Shown: positions 35,375 through 44,514, counted from the stretch's first letter. The stretch: DNA of 64,000 nucleotides from Bacteroidota bacterium (GCA_023441805.1 JAEZNO010000025.1:89823-153822); one strand, 5' to 3'. The notes: generated by a model not told the origin, from the sequence alone. Made by a program: numbers and translations.

Positions 35375-36280
35375 ATGCAATGGGAGGTATTCATAAAAGG
35401 ATTCAGAGCCTGGCTGCAGGTTGAGAGATCTATGTCAGTGAATACTATCGAATCTTATTGCTCTGATGTCGAAAAATGTGCAAGTTTTATGGGTGAAATT
35501 TTGCCATCTGACGTAAAACTTGTCAATCTCCGGGAATTTGTGAAAGCATTAGCCTCGATTGGTATGGAAACATCCTCTCAGGCTAGAATAATCTCAGGGA
35601 TTCGGTCATTTTACAAGTATCTGATATTAGAAGGAGTCGTAAAAGAAGACCCTACTGAGTTGTTCGAAATGCCCAGAATTGGTCGCAAATTACCTGAAGT
35701 TCTTTCGAGAATGGAAATTGAACAAATGATCAGTGTAATTGACTTAAGCGATCCATTGGGCGAAAGGAATAAAGCCATCATTGAAACACTTTATGCTTGT
35801 GGACTTAGGGTAAGTGAATTGATTGATCTTAAACTGAATGACCTTATTCCTGAGGAAGGATACATTATTGTGACCGGTAAAGGTAATAAGCAAAGAATAG
35901 TTCCAATTGCTAAAGTGGTTATCGATCAGATATTCAGGTATAAAGAACAAGTAAGAGTACATTTACCCATTAATCACGGGCATGAAAATGTGTTATTCTT
36001 AAATCGGCGTGGCAGGAAGCTCACCCGTGTAATGATCTTTCATATAATAAAGCAAACAGCTGAATTGGCAGGAATAAAGAAGACTATTAGTCCACATACA
36101 TTCAGACATTCATTTGCAACACATCTGGTTGAAAATGGAGCAGATCTCAGAGCAGTTCAGGACATGTTAGGCCATGCCGTTATTACTACTACTGAGATCT
36201 ACACTCATATTGACAGGGAATTTCTCAGGCAGAATATCCTTCGATATCACCCTTTAAATAACAAGAAATTACTTCAATAA
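35375..36280 (+). CDS. xerD: Site-specific tyrosine recombinase XerD
   Basis: Xer recombinases resolve chromosome dimers at dif. The 301-residue length is standard. The N-terminal SAM-like domain (ERSMSVNTIESYCSDVEKC) is followed by the catalytic domain with all residues present: Arg145 (ACGLRVSEL), Lys169 (TGKGNKQR), His241 and Arg244 (HTFRHSFATH), His267 (MLGHA) and Tyr276 (EIYTHI). The final residues resemble XerD more than XerC. It stands alone among housekeeping genes with no integrated element beside it, which favours a housekeeping Xer over a mobile integrase. No dif site was recognised. Confidence 0.92.
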   Translation: MQWEVFIKGFRAWLQVERSMSVNTIESYCSDVEKCASFMGEILPSDVKLVNLREFVKALASIGMETSSQARIISGIRSFYKYLILEGVVKEDPTELFEMPRIGRKLPEVLSRMEIEQMISVIDLSDPLGERNKAIIETLYACGLRVSELIDLKLNDLIPEEGYIIVTGKGNKQRIVPIAKVVIDQIFRYKEQVRVHLPINHGHENVLFLNRRGRKLTRVMIFHIIKQTAELAGIKKTISPHTFRHSFATHLVENGADLRAVQDMLGHAVITTTEIYTHIDREFLRQNILRYHPLNNKKLLQ

Positions 36281-36287
36281 CTAAGGA

Positions 36288-36779
36288 TTAATCTTCATCC
36301 TCATCATCAAACTCTTCTATTTCGCCATCCTCGTTTACGAAAACACCCCAGTTTACTGTGATTAGTTCATCGTCCTGGAAATAGAAATCAATCAAACCTT
36401 CGTCAAAAGAAATTCTTTTTTCGCCCCACTCTTCTACTTCTTTATCGATTTGAGTGAGACCATTTTCCTTCATCAGGGCAATTACTTGTTGTTCATTCAT
36501 TTCAAATACTTTTTTGCCAAAAAGGACTGCATCAGCATTGTCAGTTTCGAAACATGAAAGAACATGGTTATTTTTTCCTTCAAAGAAAACAGTTAAACCT
36601 GCTTCATCATACTCCCAGAGAATTGTATCAAGCTCATCATCAATCTCTTCACCCTCCTCACTCAGTTTTTTAATTTCCTGAGGCTTGCCAAGGGTTTTTT
36701 CAACTACTGCAGGTGTATCCCCGAATTTGAGATCATTAAGACCTTCGAGAAGAAGGATTTCCAAATTTATTTTTTCCAT
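36288..36779 (-). CDS. Acidic cytoplasmic protein of unknown function
   Basis: The 163-residue product is very acidic, and the last ~15 residues are almost only Asp and Glu. It has no signal peptide. The body contains strand-rich segments such as TILWEYDEAGLTVFFEGKNN and LIDFYFQDDELITVNWGVFV. It may bind a basic partner, but I recognise no family with certainty. It lies 37 bp downstream of the SDR gene on the same strand, so the two may be co-transcribed. Confidence 0.7.
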   Translation of the reverse strand: MEKINLEILLLEGLNDLKFGDTPAVVEKTLGKPQEIKKLSEEGEEIDDELDTILWEYDEAGLTVFFEGKNNHVLSCFETDNADAVLFGKKVFEMNEQQVIALMKENGLTQIDKEVEEWGEKRISFDEGLIDFYFQDDELITVNWGVFVNEDGEIEEFDDEDED

Positions 36780-36816
36780 AGTGATTGGATTTGTTCATTT
36801 AATAATGTATTACGAC

Positions 36817-37626
36817 TTATTGTAAAGGTGAATTAGGTTCTTTTTTCATGTGGTTATAAGCTAATCTACTAACAAATGCAGGGAAAAACTTATTAAGCCA
36901 AACAGTGAATTTGCCTTCAAGAAATGTAAGCACAAGAGAATTCTTCCGTTTCAGAATAGCTCGAATGATTTTACGGGCAGCTACATCAGCAGGCATCATT
37001 TTACTTTCATCTCTGGGTGTTTCACCCTGAGCACTGCCGTCTGCCGTCAATGCACTATTTCGTATGTTACTTGCAGTGAAACCCGGGGCTGCAACAAGTA
37101 CATGAAGTTTATTATTCAAATTCTCTGCCCTGACTGTGTCCAAAAAGCCTCTGACAGCAAATTTTGATGCTGAGTAACCGGTCCTTCCGGGTAAACCAAT
37201 ATGACCGGCAACTGATATTATTCCCACCAAACTCCCCTTAGATTCAATGATATAAGGAAGTGCATATTTTGTACAATAAACTGTCCCCCAAAAATTGATA
37301 TCCATCAGTTTATGAATGACTTTCAGGTCGGTATTTAGAAAATTACTTCGCATTGATATTCCTGCATTATTAACCAGAATATCAATCTTTCCATAAGTGC
37401 CGATTGTCTCTTCAATTAAATTTCGGCAATCTGATTCAATACTAACGTCAGCCTTTATTGGAAGAACCATGATGTTCATGTTTCTTAATCTATTAGCTGC
37501 ATCATCAAGCTTTTCCTGATCTCTGGCAGCTATAGTCAATAAGGCACCAAGTTTGCCAAATTCTGTTGCTAACGCATACCCTATTCCAGATGAACCACCC
37601 GTGATTATGACTACTTTATCTCTCAA
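36817..37626 (-). CDS. Short-chain dehydrogenase/reductase
   Basis: The 269 residues form a classical SDR. The NAD(P)-binding motif is TGGSSGIG (9-16), followed by NNAG (LVNNAGIS) and the catalytic Ser with Tyr-x-x-x-Lys in GYSASKFAVRG. The Arg in IAARDQEKL after strand two suggests NADP preference. A hydrophobic C-terminal stretch (FTVWLNKFFPAFVSRLAYNH) may contact membrane. The substrate cannot be predicted. The gene is divergent from cutC. Confidence 0.85.
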   Translation of the reverse strand: MRDKVVIITGGSSGIGYALATEFGKLGALLTIAARDQEKLDDAANRLRNMNIMVLPIKADVSIESDCRNLIEETIGTYGKIDILVNNAGISMRSNFLNTDLKVIHKLMDINFWGTVYCTKYALPYIIESKGSLVGIISVAGHIGLPGRTGYSASKFAVRGFLDTVRAENLNNKLHVLVAAPGFTASNIRNSALTADGSAQGETPRDESKMMPADVAARKIIRAILKRKNSLVLTFLEGKFTVWLNKFFPAFVSRLAYNHMKKEPNSPLQ

Positions 37627-37704
37627 CTTTCACTTTAAATTTAAGCATTGCAAGGTACGCATTTTACAGATATATTATAGTGATGAATTCATAATGTAAA
37701 TCAG

Positions 37705-37712
37705 TACTTTTG
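37705..37712 (+). promoter_or_regulatory. -7 promoter element (TACTTTTG) of cutC
   Basis: Exact TAnnTTTG match ending only 5 bp before the ATG at 37718. Transcription from it would give an almost leaderless mRNA. Confidence 0.45.
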
Positions 37713-37717
37713 TTGTA

Positions 37718-38461
37718 ATGAAGAAGAGCATATTAATTGAAATTTGTGCTGATAGTATCGAATCAGCTATGGCAGCACAAAGCGGTGGTGCCGGTCGAAT
37801 CGAGTTATGCAGTGCATTAGATTTAGGTGGTTTAACTCCCTCTGAAGCCTTTATTAAGCACACTATTTCGAAAGTGACAATACCGGTTAATATTCTGATA
37901 CGACCAAGAAATGGTGATTTTATTTATTCAGAAGATGAGTTGCTCATGATGATGGATGACATCCGGTATGCCAAATCAGCTGGTGCCAATGGAATTGTAA
38001 TCGGAGCACTTAACAAGGAGGGAAACATAGATATTAGTGGAATGCAAAAACTCATTAAGGCAAGTAATCCACTTCCTGTTACTTTTCATCGAGCTTTTGA
38101 TTTGATAGTAGATAAAAAGCGTGCATTGGAGGAGATAATTGACCTCGGCTGTGCAAGATTACTTACTTCAGGTGGATTCAAATCGGCGACTATCGGTAGT
38201 CATATAATATCTGAACTCATCAAACAAGCCGGAGACAGAATAATAATAATGCCGGGAGCCGGAATAAATGAGAAGAATTTTGCAGAATTAGTCGAAGGTA
38301 CAGGGTGTTACGAGTACCATTTATCCGCATCTTCAATAGTAGATAACCAGATGGAACACGAGAACTTTCATCTACGGGATGTTTTTCCTGCATCAAGAAA
38401 GGTTTCTGATATCAAAAAAATTAGTGCTGTTTGCTCAATGGCAACTGTTTTATCAGAATAA
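37718..38461 (+). CDS. cutC: CutC family protein
   Basis: The 247 residues match CutC across the whole TIM barrel: LIEICADSIESAMAAQSGGA, RIELCSALDLGGLTPS, ILIRPRNGDFIYS, VTFHRAFDL, RLLTSGG and IIIMPGAGI. The family was named for copper tolerance in E. coli, but a direct role in copper handling is doubtful and the real reaction is unknown. A -7 element sits immediately before the start codon. The ATG is well supported because the first residues already belong to the conserved strand. Confidence 0.9.
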   Translation: MKKSILIEICADSIESAMAAQSGGAGRIELCSALDLGGLTPSEAFIKHTISKVTIPVNILIRPRNGDFIYSEDELLMMMDDIRYAKSAGANGIVIGALNKEGNIDISGMQKLIKASNPLPVTFHRAFDLIVDKKRALEEIIDLGCARLLTSGGFKSATIGSHIISELIKQAGDRIIIMPGAGINEKNFAELVEGTGCYEYHLSASSIVDNQMEHENFHLRDVFPASRKVSDIKKISAVCSMATVLSE

Positions 38462-38688
38462 AATATTTCTCCTGTTTTGGAACTTATCAATAAATGGACC
38501 TCTGAGAAATCATAGCTACTGGAAAAGATTTTTACATCAGGAATTCCACTTTTATTTCGATTTTTAAAGTCCGGTTTAATATTTTAAGCTTGTTAATAAT
38601 AATTCTATTTTGTTTAATCTTTTTTGAAGGGATAGCGGAGGTCAGTTAAACAAAAAACATATTCGTCACAGTATTTTGCTCCCCTATT

Positions 38689-38732
38689 ATCTCCGTACTA
38701 AGTCCGTATTAACTCCGTATCAAGTCTGCCGG
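38689..38732 (+). repeat. Array of four 11-bp repeats
   Basis: Units read ATCTCCGTACT, AAGTCCGTATT, AACTCCGTATC, AAGTCTGCCGG. The period matches the hairpin array at 9374-9462, although the unit sequence differs and there is no inverted partner here. Confidence 0.75.
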
Positions 38733-39017
38733 GTTGGATAGATAGTGCATTGTTTAAGCATTGATAGAGCATTGTTAGTAAAGAGTTAAACAAAATAAAT
38801 TCGATTTTTCGGTGATAAAAGATGATGTCTCCGATAACTCAATAATTGACTTGTGCATTATTTGTTTCATTGTAAAATTATTTTCCACATTTTTCATAAC
38901 TCTGAGGCACAATGGGAACTGCAATTTTGATCTCTATCAATATCCCACTCACTGATATTGAATCCTGAGAATTTTCCTAAGTTATGATTATTTACTATTT
39001 TGATACAAAATGATTCA

Positions 39018-39025
39018 TAAATTTG
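39018..39025 (+). promoter_or_regulatory. -7 promoter element (TAAATTTG) of the GH92 gene
   Basis: Exact TAnnTTTG match 55 bp before the preferred ATG at 39081. Confidence 0.5.
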
Positions 39026-39080
39026 ATGTGAAATTTGGCCAGTGTCAAGTGGTATACACATCATTTTTAATCAATTATTT

Positions 39081-42077
39081 ATGCAGATAAAAAGAGCTCT
39101 GTTGGTAACTTTTGCATTAGTTTCAATGCTTTATACCGGTACAACCCAGCCTGTTAAGCTATCAGATGGACTATCAAAATATGTAAATCCATTTATCGGC
39201 ACAGGTGGCCATGGCCATACTTTTCCCGGTGCAACAGTACCTTTTGGTATGGTGCAATTAAGTCCTGATACTCGCCTCGAAGGATGGGATGGTTGTGGTG
39301 GATATCATTATTCTGATGAATATATTTATGGATTCAGTCACACTCATTTGAGTGGTACAGGAGTTCCGGATTATTGTGATGTATTGGTCATGCCCTTTAC
39401 AGGTGACATCCTATGGTCGAATGGCTATGACGGTCAACCCGGGTATAGAAGTCGCTTTAGCCATGAAAATGAAACTGCGGAACCTGGTTACTATAGTGTC
39501 TTATTGCAAAAACATGACATTGAAGTACAATTAACTGCCACTGAAAGAGCCGGATTTCATTCATACCAATATAAAAATGGAGAAGACAGAAAAGTTCTGA
39601 TTGATTTGAAACATCGTGACAATGTAACCAACTCATGGATCAAAAAGATATCTGATACAGAAATAGCAGGCTTCAGAGGTTCAACTTATTGGGCTGATGA
39701 TCAGAGGGTTTATTTCTATATGGTCTTCTCTGAAAAGATTAAAGACTTCGACTTTGCCATTGATGATAAACAAATTGATGATTCGCAGGGATATTTAAAT
39801 CTTAACCAGGGTATAATTGAAAGTAAGAACTTGAAAGCTGCTTTTGCATTTGGAAAAAGTAATAAACCTATCCTGATTAAAGTAGGCATTTCGGGTACCA
39901 GTATTGAAAATGCTAAAGCTAACCTGTATGCCGAAATCAATCATTGGGATTTCAATAAAGTGAGGAAGGATGCGCTAAACAAGTGGGATCAGGAGTTAAG
40001 TAAAATTAAAATAAACAAAGGAGAAAAGCGTGATCTAACAGTATTTTACACTGCTCTGTATCATACAATGATTTGTCCCAATATTTATAATGACGTTAAT
40101 GAATCATATTTGGGGAGGGATTTTAAGGAGCATAAAACTGACCATACCTATTATACTGTGTTTTCTTTGTGGGATACATACCGTGCTTATCATCCGCTCA
40201 TGACAATTATTGATCAGAAGAGAACAAATGAATTTATCAGAACCTTTATTAAGGAATACGAGGATGGAGGTTTACTCCCAGTGTGGGAACTCAGTTCAAA
40301 CGAGACCTGGTGCATGATAGGATACCATTCTATTCCGGTTATTGCGGATGCTTATCTAAAAGGGATACGAGACTATGATGTCAATAAAGCTTTTGAAGCC
40401 ATGCTTACCAGTGCTAATAAGGACATCTTTGGATTGAAGTATTACAAGAAATTAGGTTTTATACCTGCCGACAAGGAACATGAATCAGTATCGAAGACAT
40501 TGGAATATTGTTACGACGACTGGTGTATCGCTGAAATGGCAAAGGCTTTAGGCAAGAAATCAATAGCTGATACTTTTTTACTTAGAGCTCAGGGATACCG
40601 TAACTTGTTTGATCCCGAAACAGGATTTATGAGAGCCAGGTATAATGGTGCCTGGTTTAGTCCATTTGATCCTCGAGAGGTAAATAATAATTATACAGAA
40701 GCTAATTCATGGCAATATAGCTTTTATGTTCCTCACGATATGGATTATTTCATGGATCAGCTTGGAGGAAAGAAAGGCCTTGAGAGTAAACTGGATGGAC
40801 TCTTTAATGCCCCTATAGAAACTACCGGTCGAGAACAATCTGACATAACAGGATTAATCGGGCAATATGCTCATGGCAACGAGCCAAGTCATCAGATCGC
40901 TTATCTCTATAACTACGCAGGTGTACCCTGGAAAACACAGGAGAAGGTTGATTACATTATGCGTAATTTCTATACTGATCAGCCTGATGGATTGATTGGT
41001 AATGAAGATTGCGGTCAAATGTCGGCATGGGCAGTTATGAGTGCTCTTGGCTTTTATCCGGTTTGCCCCGGTAATAATCAGTATACTATTGGAATTCCAA
41101 TGTTTGAAGAAGCAACTATTAATCTTGAAAATGGAAAGAAATTTACTATTAAAGCCTTAAACAGGACAGCTTCAAATATCTACATACAGTCTGCAAAATT
41201 AAACGGGAAGCCTTACCAAAGATCTTATATTAACCATGAGGATATTATCAATGGCGGAGTTTTAGAGTTTGTGATGGGACAAAATCCATCAAAAACATGG
41301 GGAGTTGGTAAGGGTAATGAACCTGTTAGCAATAAAATGACTAAGAATATTCTTCCTGCCCCGGTCATTAAGAATGAAGTACAACTTTTTGATAATGCAG
41401 TGGATATAACGCTGGTATCTTTCAATGAGGCTACTATTCACTATACAGTTGATAATACAGAACCTACATTAGATTCTCCAATTTACTTGGAGCCAATCCA
41501 TACTGAGAAATCAATAATTCTTAAATGCAAAGCTTTTAAAGATGGATATGATCCTTCAGTTACAGTTCAGTCAGTCTTTTCAAAGCGTCCTGAGGGAGTA
41601 AAACTGATACTTCATTCTAATTACGAGCCACAGTATTCGGGCAATGGGGAAAATACACTGGTTGACGGATTACGGGGAAGTGAAGATTTCAGACTTGGAG
41701 GATGGCAAGGATATCAGGGTGTAGATATTGATGTTGAACTCCACTTAAGCCATGATAAGCAAGTTGAAAAAGTAAGCATTGGCTTCTTACAGGACATCAA
41801 TTCATGGATATTTATGCCTGAAAAAGTTCAGTTATGGAGTTCGTCGGATGGAGTAAATTATAATCTTATTGAAACTGTTAACAATGATATTGCTAAGGAT
41901 CAGTGGGGTATTATTAGGAAAGATTTTGAATTCAATGTTAATAATTTAACTGATAGATACCTTAAGATAAGGGCTACAAATATTGGTAAATGCCCACCAG
42001 ATCATAAGGGTTATCCGTATCCGGCATGGATATTCTCTGATGAAATTAACCTTAGCTATAGAAAAACTGATTCATAG
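39081..42077 (+). CDS. Secreted GH92-family alpha-mannosidase with C-terminal accessory domains
   Basis: GH92 enzymes are calcium-dependent exo-alpha-mannosidases. After a signal peptide (cleavage near YTGTTQPV) the GH92 core runs to about residue 740: YVNPFIGTGGHGHTFPGA, VPFGMVQLSPDT, FSHTHLSGTG, WDTYRAYHPL, GNEPSHQIAYLYNYAG and NEDCGQMSAWAVMSALGFYP are family hallmarks. A CHB_HEX_C-type beta domain follows (TIHYTVDNTEPTLDSPIY), then a discoidin-like F5/8C domain at the C-terminus (VQLWSSSDGVNYN). I chose ATG 39081, which opens on the signal peptide, rather than GTG 39042. The aldolase gene follows after 25 bp. It probably trims mannose from glycoproteins. Confidence 0.9.
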   Translation: MQIKRALLVTFALVSMLYTGTTQPVKLSDGLSKYVNPFIGTGGHGHTFPGATVPFGMVQLSPDTRLEGWDGCGGYHYSDEYIYGFSHTHLSGTGVPDYCDVLVMPFTGDILWSNGYDGQPGYRSRFSHENETAEPGYYSVLLQKHDIEVQLTATERAGFHSYQYKNGEDRKVLIDLKHRDNVTNSWIKKISDTEIAGFRGSTYWADDQRVYFYMVFSEKIKDFDFAIDDKQIDDSQGYLNLNQGIIESKNLKAAFAFGKSNKPILIKVGISGTSIENAKANLYAEINHWDFNKVRKDALNKWDQELSKIKINKGEKRDLTVFYTALYHTMICPNIYNDVNESYLGRDFKEHKTDHTYYTVFSLWDTYRAYHPLMTIIDQKRTNEFIRTFIKEYEDGGLLPVWELSSNETWCMIGYHSIPVIADAYLKGIRDYDVNKAFEAMLTSANKDIFGLKYYKKLGFIPADKEHESVSKTLEYCYDDWCIAEMAKALGKKSIADTFLLRAQGYRNLFDPETGFMRARYNGAWFSPFDPREVNNNYTEANSWQYSFYVPHDMDYFMDQLGGKKGLESKLDGLFNAPIETTGREQSDITGLIGQYAHGNEPSHQIAYLYNYAGVPWKTQEKVDYIMRNFYTDQPDGLIGNEDCGQMSAWAVMSALGFYPVCPGNNQYTIGIPMFEEATINLENGKKFTIKALNRTASNIYIQSAKLNGKPYQRSYINHEDIINGGVLEFVMGQNPSKTWGVGKGNEPVSNKMTKNILPAPVIKNEVQLFDNAVDITLVSFNEATIHYTVDNTEPTLDSPIYLEPIHTEKSIILKCKAFKDGYDPSVTVQSVFSKRPEGVKLILHSNYEPQYSGNGENTLVDGLRGSEDFRLGGWQGYQGVDIDVELHLSHDKQVEKVSIGFLQDINSWIFMPEKVQLWSSSDGVNYNLIETVNNDIAKDQWGIIRKDFEFNVNNLTDRYLKIRATNIGKCPPDHKGYPYPAWIFSDEINLSYRKTDS

Positions 42078-42102
42078 CAGTATAAATTAAAACTGGCAGG
42101 CG

Positions 42103-42732
42103 ATGAGTATTAAAGAAAAGAATGAAGAATATAAGAGGTTTGCTAAGTGGGCAAATAAAATAGGACAATCAGTATTATTATTATGCAGTAGTGGCAATCT
42201 TTCTCATCGTGTCGATGAAGAAACACTCATTGTATCAGAGTCAAGGAAATGGTTAGCAAACTTAAAGCAAAACCATATAGTGAAGGTAGGTTTGCAAGAT
42301 GGAAATGTCATTGAGGGTAATCATCCAACCGGTGAGCTTCCGCTTCATCTTGAAGTATTCAGGCAGAACCCAAATGTTAACACTGTACTCCATTGTCAAT
42401 CCGGGGCTGCAACTGCTCTTGCTTGTCGACAGTCAGCTGAAATCAATTATAATGTTATTATTGAGGTACCTATCTACATTGGAAACGTTGTCCATCTGCC
42501 ATTTATAATGCCGGGCACAAAGGAGTTAGCTAATGAAGTGGCAAAAGCTTCAATGCATGCTTCAGTGATCCAGTTATCAAATCATGGACAGATAATAATT
42601 GGAACCAGTTATAAAGATGTATATCAAAAAGCTCACTTTTTTGAATTAGCTTGCCAGATCATTATATCAAACAACTTTAATTGTCAACCGATAACGGCTG
42701 AGCAGTTTGAACAGCTAAAGGGCTATAGATAA
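42103..42732 (+). CDS. Class II aldolase/adducin family protein with altered zinc site
   Basis: The 209 residues fit the class II aldolase fold of fuculose-1-phosphate aldolase: SSGNLSHRVDEETLIV, then HPTGELPLHLEVFR with catalytic Glu78. The zinc site normally uses an HxH pair and a third His. Here the pair reads His97-Cys98-Gln99 (VLHCQSGAATAL), while the third ligand His161 is present (LSNHGQIIIG). One ligand is therefore replaced, so activity or metal may differ. It follows the GH92 gene by 25 bp and may be co-transcribed, suggesting sugar use downstream of glycan breakdown (inference). Confidence 0.8.
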   Translation: MSIKEKNEEYKRFAKWANKIGQSVLLLCSSGNLSHRVDEETLIVSESRKWLANLKQNHIVKVGLQDGNVIEGNHPTGELPLHLEVFRQNPNVNTVLHCQSGAATALACRQSAEINYNVIIEVPIYIGNVVHLPFIMPGTKELANEVAKASMHASVIQLSNHGQIIIGTSYKDVYQKAHFFELACQIIISNNFNCQPITAEQFEQLKGYR

Positions 42733-42970
42733 CAAAATGTGTTGTACAAAGTGGCAGATATTTAACTAATTAATTATGTGCAATATCAGCAAATTTTTAT
42801 TATATTTGGTGTCAGTCAAAGGTAAAATCATCAGAGAATATTAGTTTATGTTCATTTTAGGACAGCAAAACAAGAATTTGCTCGATATTGGACATATTTT
42901 TGCTAATAAATTTGGTAATTGAAAATATTCGCTATACTTTTATAAATTAATTTCTAAAATAAACCAGTTC

Positions 42971-43912
42971 ATGAAAAAAGTACTCGTGGCAACCGATAAA
43001 CCATTTGCAAAGGTTGCAGTCGATGGGATTCGACAGATTATTGAAAAGGCAGGATATGAACTCCGATTACTTGAGAAATATCCGTCTCAAGCCGACTTCA
43101 TTAATGCCGTAGGAGATGTTGATGCTATAATTATTAGAAGTGACATTGTTGACAAGCAGGTATTCGAAGCTGCAAAGAACCTCAAGATAGTTGTTCGTGC
43201 TGGTGCAGGATATGATAATATCGATTTAGCTTCAGCAACTGAGCACCACGTCGTGGCTATGAACACTCCGGGTCAGAATTCAAATGCTGTTGCTGAATTA
43301 GCATTCGGGATGATGGTTTATATGGCTCGCAATAGCTTTAATGGATCTTCAGGTACAGAATTACGTGGTAAAACTTTGGGTATTCATGCTTATGGCAATG
43401 TTGGTAAATATGTTGCCTCTATTGCAAAAGGATTCGGAATGACAATCTACGCTTTCGATCCATTTATTAAAGATGAAGATATAATTAAGGATGGAGTTAC
43501 TCCTGTACACTCTGCAGAAGAATTATATTCAAAATGCCAATATGTATCATTACATATACCCGCAACTGCTCAGACTAAGAAATCCATTGGATACAACCTC
43601 TTGAACACTATGCCAAAAAATGCAGTACTTGTAAATACTGCACGTAAGGAAGTTATTGATGAAGAAGGTTTGATAAAAGTCTTTGAAGAAAGACCAGACT
43701 TCAAATATCTTAGTGATATTGAACCAGACAATAAAGCAGTATTTATCGAAAAATTTGACGGAAGATTCTTCTTTACTCCTAAGAAGATGGGTGCTCAAAC
43801 ATCTGAAGCTAATGTTAATGCCGGATTAGCAGCAGCACAACAGATTGTTGAGTTCTTTGAAAAAGGAGTTACCAAATTTCAGGTAAACAAGGATCTTCAA
43901 GCTGTAAAATAG
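42971..43912 (+). CDS. serA: D-3-phosphoglycerate dehydrogenase (SerA), Bacteroidota type
   Basis: SerA starts serine synthesis by oxidising 3-phosphoglycerate with NAD. The 313-residue short form lacks the C-terminal ACT domain, so no serine feedback site is visible. The NAD motif is GIHAYGNVG (137-145), the catalytic Arg is Arg225 in NTARKEVID, and NTPGQNSNAVAEL is conserved. The usual catalytic His lies in a PHxGG motif; here the equivalent reads TPKKMGAQT, with Lys271-Lys272. From memory this substitution is usual in Bacteroidota SerA. serC, often the neighbour, is absent. Confidence 0.85.
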   Translation: MKKVLVATDKPFAKVAVDGIRQIIEKAGYELRLLEKYPSQADFINAVGDVDAIIIRSDIVDKQVFEAAKNLKIVVRAGAGYDNIDLASATEHHVVAMNTPGQNSNAVAELAFGMMVYMARNSFNGSSGTELRGKTLGIHAYGNVGKYVASIAKGFGMTIYAFDPFIKDEDIIKDGVTPVHSAEELYSKCQYVSLHIPATAQTKKSIGYNLLNTMPKNAVLVNTARKEVIDEEGLIKVFEERPDFKYLSDIEPDNKAVFIEKFDGRFFFTPKKMGAQTSEANVNAGLAAAQQIVEFFEKGVTKFQVNKDLQAVK

Positions 43913-43916
43913 AACC

Positions 43917-43940
43917 AGGCCGGTTAACTACCGGCCTTTT
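43917..43940 (+). terminator. Intrinsic terminator after serA
   Basis: An 8-bp stem (AGGCCGGT with ACCGGCCT), 5-base loop and T4. The T run is short, so termination may be partial. Confidence 0.65.
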
Positions 43941-43983
43941 GACCAATCACACACACTAACAGAACCAACAAAAACTAGCTATT

Positions 43984-44394
43984 ATGGATTCCGAACTTGA
44001 AAGAGTCGTCACGTTCTTCAGATTTGAAGATCTGCGCATTTATCACAAATCTCTTGATTACATAGAGTGGATTGCACGTAAGACATTCAAATTTCCTGTT
44101 GAAAGCCAGGCTGGTTTTTCAACAAGGTTTAACCTTGCTGCCCAGGCTATTGCATTAAACATCTCAGAAGGTTCCGCACGCAATAAAAACCAGTTTATCT
44201 ATTATCTGAAAATGGCTAAAAGTGCTGTCAGAGAATGTGTCGTTTATACTGCACTTGCAGGTAAACTCCAATATTTCTCCGAAAAGGAAGTAGAGGAATC
44301 ACGTGGCCAACTGATGGAGATGACTAAAATGATTGGTGCTCTGATTGGTTCATTGCAACGGGCAGCTGATTTTAATCTCGAAGATACTGACTAA
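43984..44394 (+). CDS. Four-helix bundle protein (23S rRNA intervening-sequence family)
   Basis: The 136 residues match the S23/IVP family: FRFEDLRIYHKSLDYIEWI, STRFNLAAQAIALNISEGSA, NKNQFIYYLKMAKSAVRECV and EMTKMIGALIGSLQRA. The family was found in sequences inserted into 23S rRNA genes, but many members, like this one, lie elsewhere. They form pentameric four-helix bundles and no biochemical role is established. Here it sits between serA and the DUF1015 gene, behind the serA terminator. Confidence 0.9.
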   Translation: MDSELERVVTFFRFEDLRIYHKSLDYIEWIARKTFKFPVESQAGFSTRFNLAAQAIALNISEGSARNKNQFIYYLKMAKSAVRECVVYTALAGKLQYFSEKEVEESRGQLMEMTKMIGALIGSLQRAADFNLEDTD

Positions 44395-44506
44395 TGGTTT
44401 GTATTAGAAGTGCTGAGTATTAAAAGTATTACATTTATATCTCTAATACTTGAATCTATCTTTTACTAATCAGGGTGTAAGTTTTTTCCTTTCAATTTTT
44501 ATTGTC

Positions 44507-44514
44507 TAATTTTG
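44507..44514 (+). promoter_or_regulatory. -7 promoter element (TAATTTTG) of the DUF1015 gene
   Basis: Exact TAnnTTTG match 77 bp before the ATG at 44592. Confidence 0.5.

Larger units (their letters stand above)
38462..39080. other. Non-coding interval between cutC and the GH92 gene
   Basis: Some 620 bp without a recognisable gene. It contains an array of four 11-bp repeats (38689-38732), a 12-bp direct repeat pair (38644-38655 and 38784-38795) enclosing that array, and the GH92 promoter element at 39018-39025. Confidence 0.7.

Noticed and set aside
35375..36280. Tyrosine recombinase as evidence of an integrated element
   Set aside because: The protein matches housekeeping XerD in length and motifs. 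No att-like repeats, tRNA gene or cargo genes are next to it.
43984..44394. Four-helix-bundle gene as a sign of an rRNA intervening sequence
   Set aside because: No rRNA sequence surrounds it, and family members occur in many non-rRNA loci.
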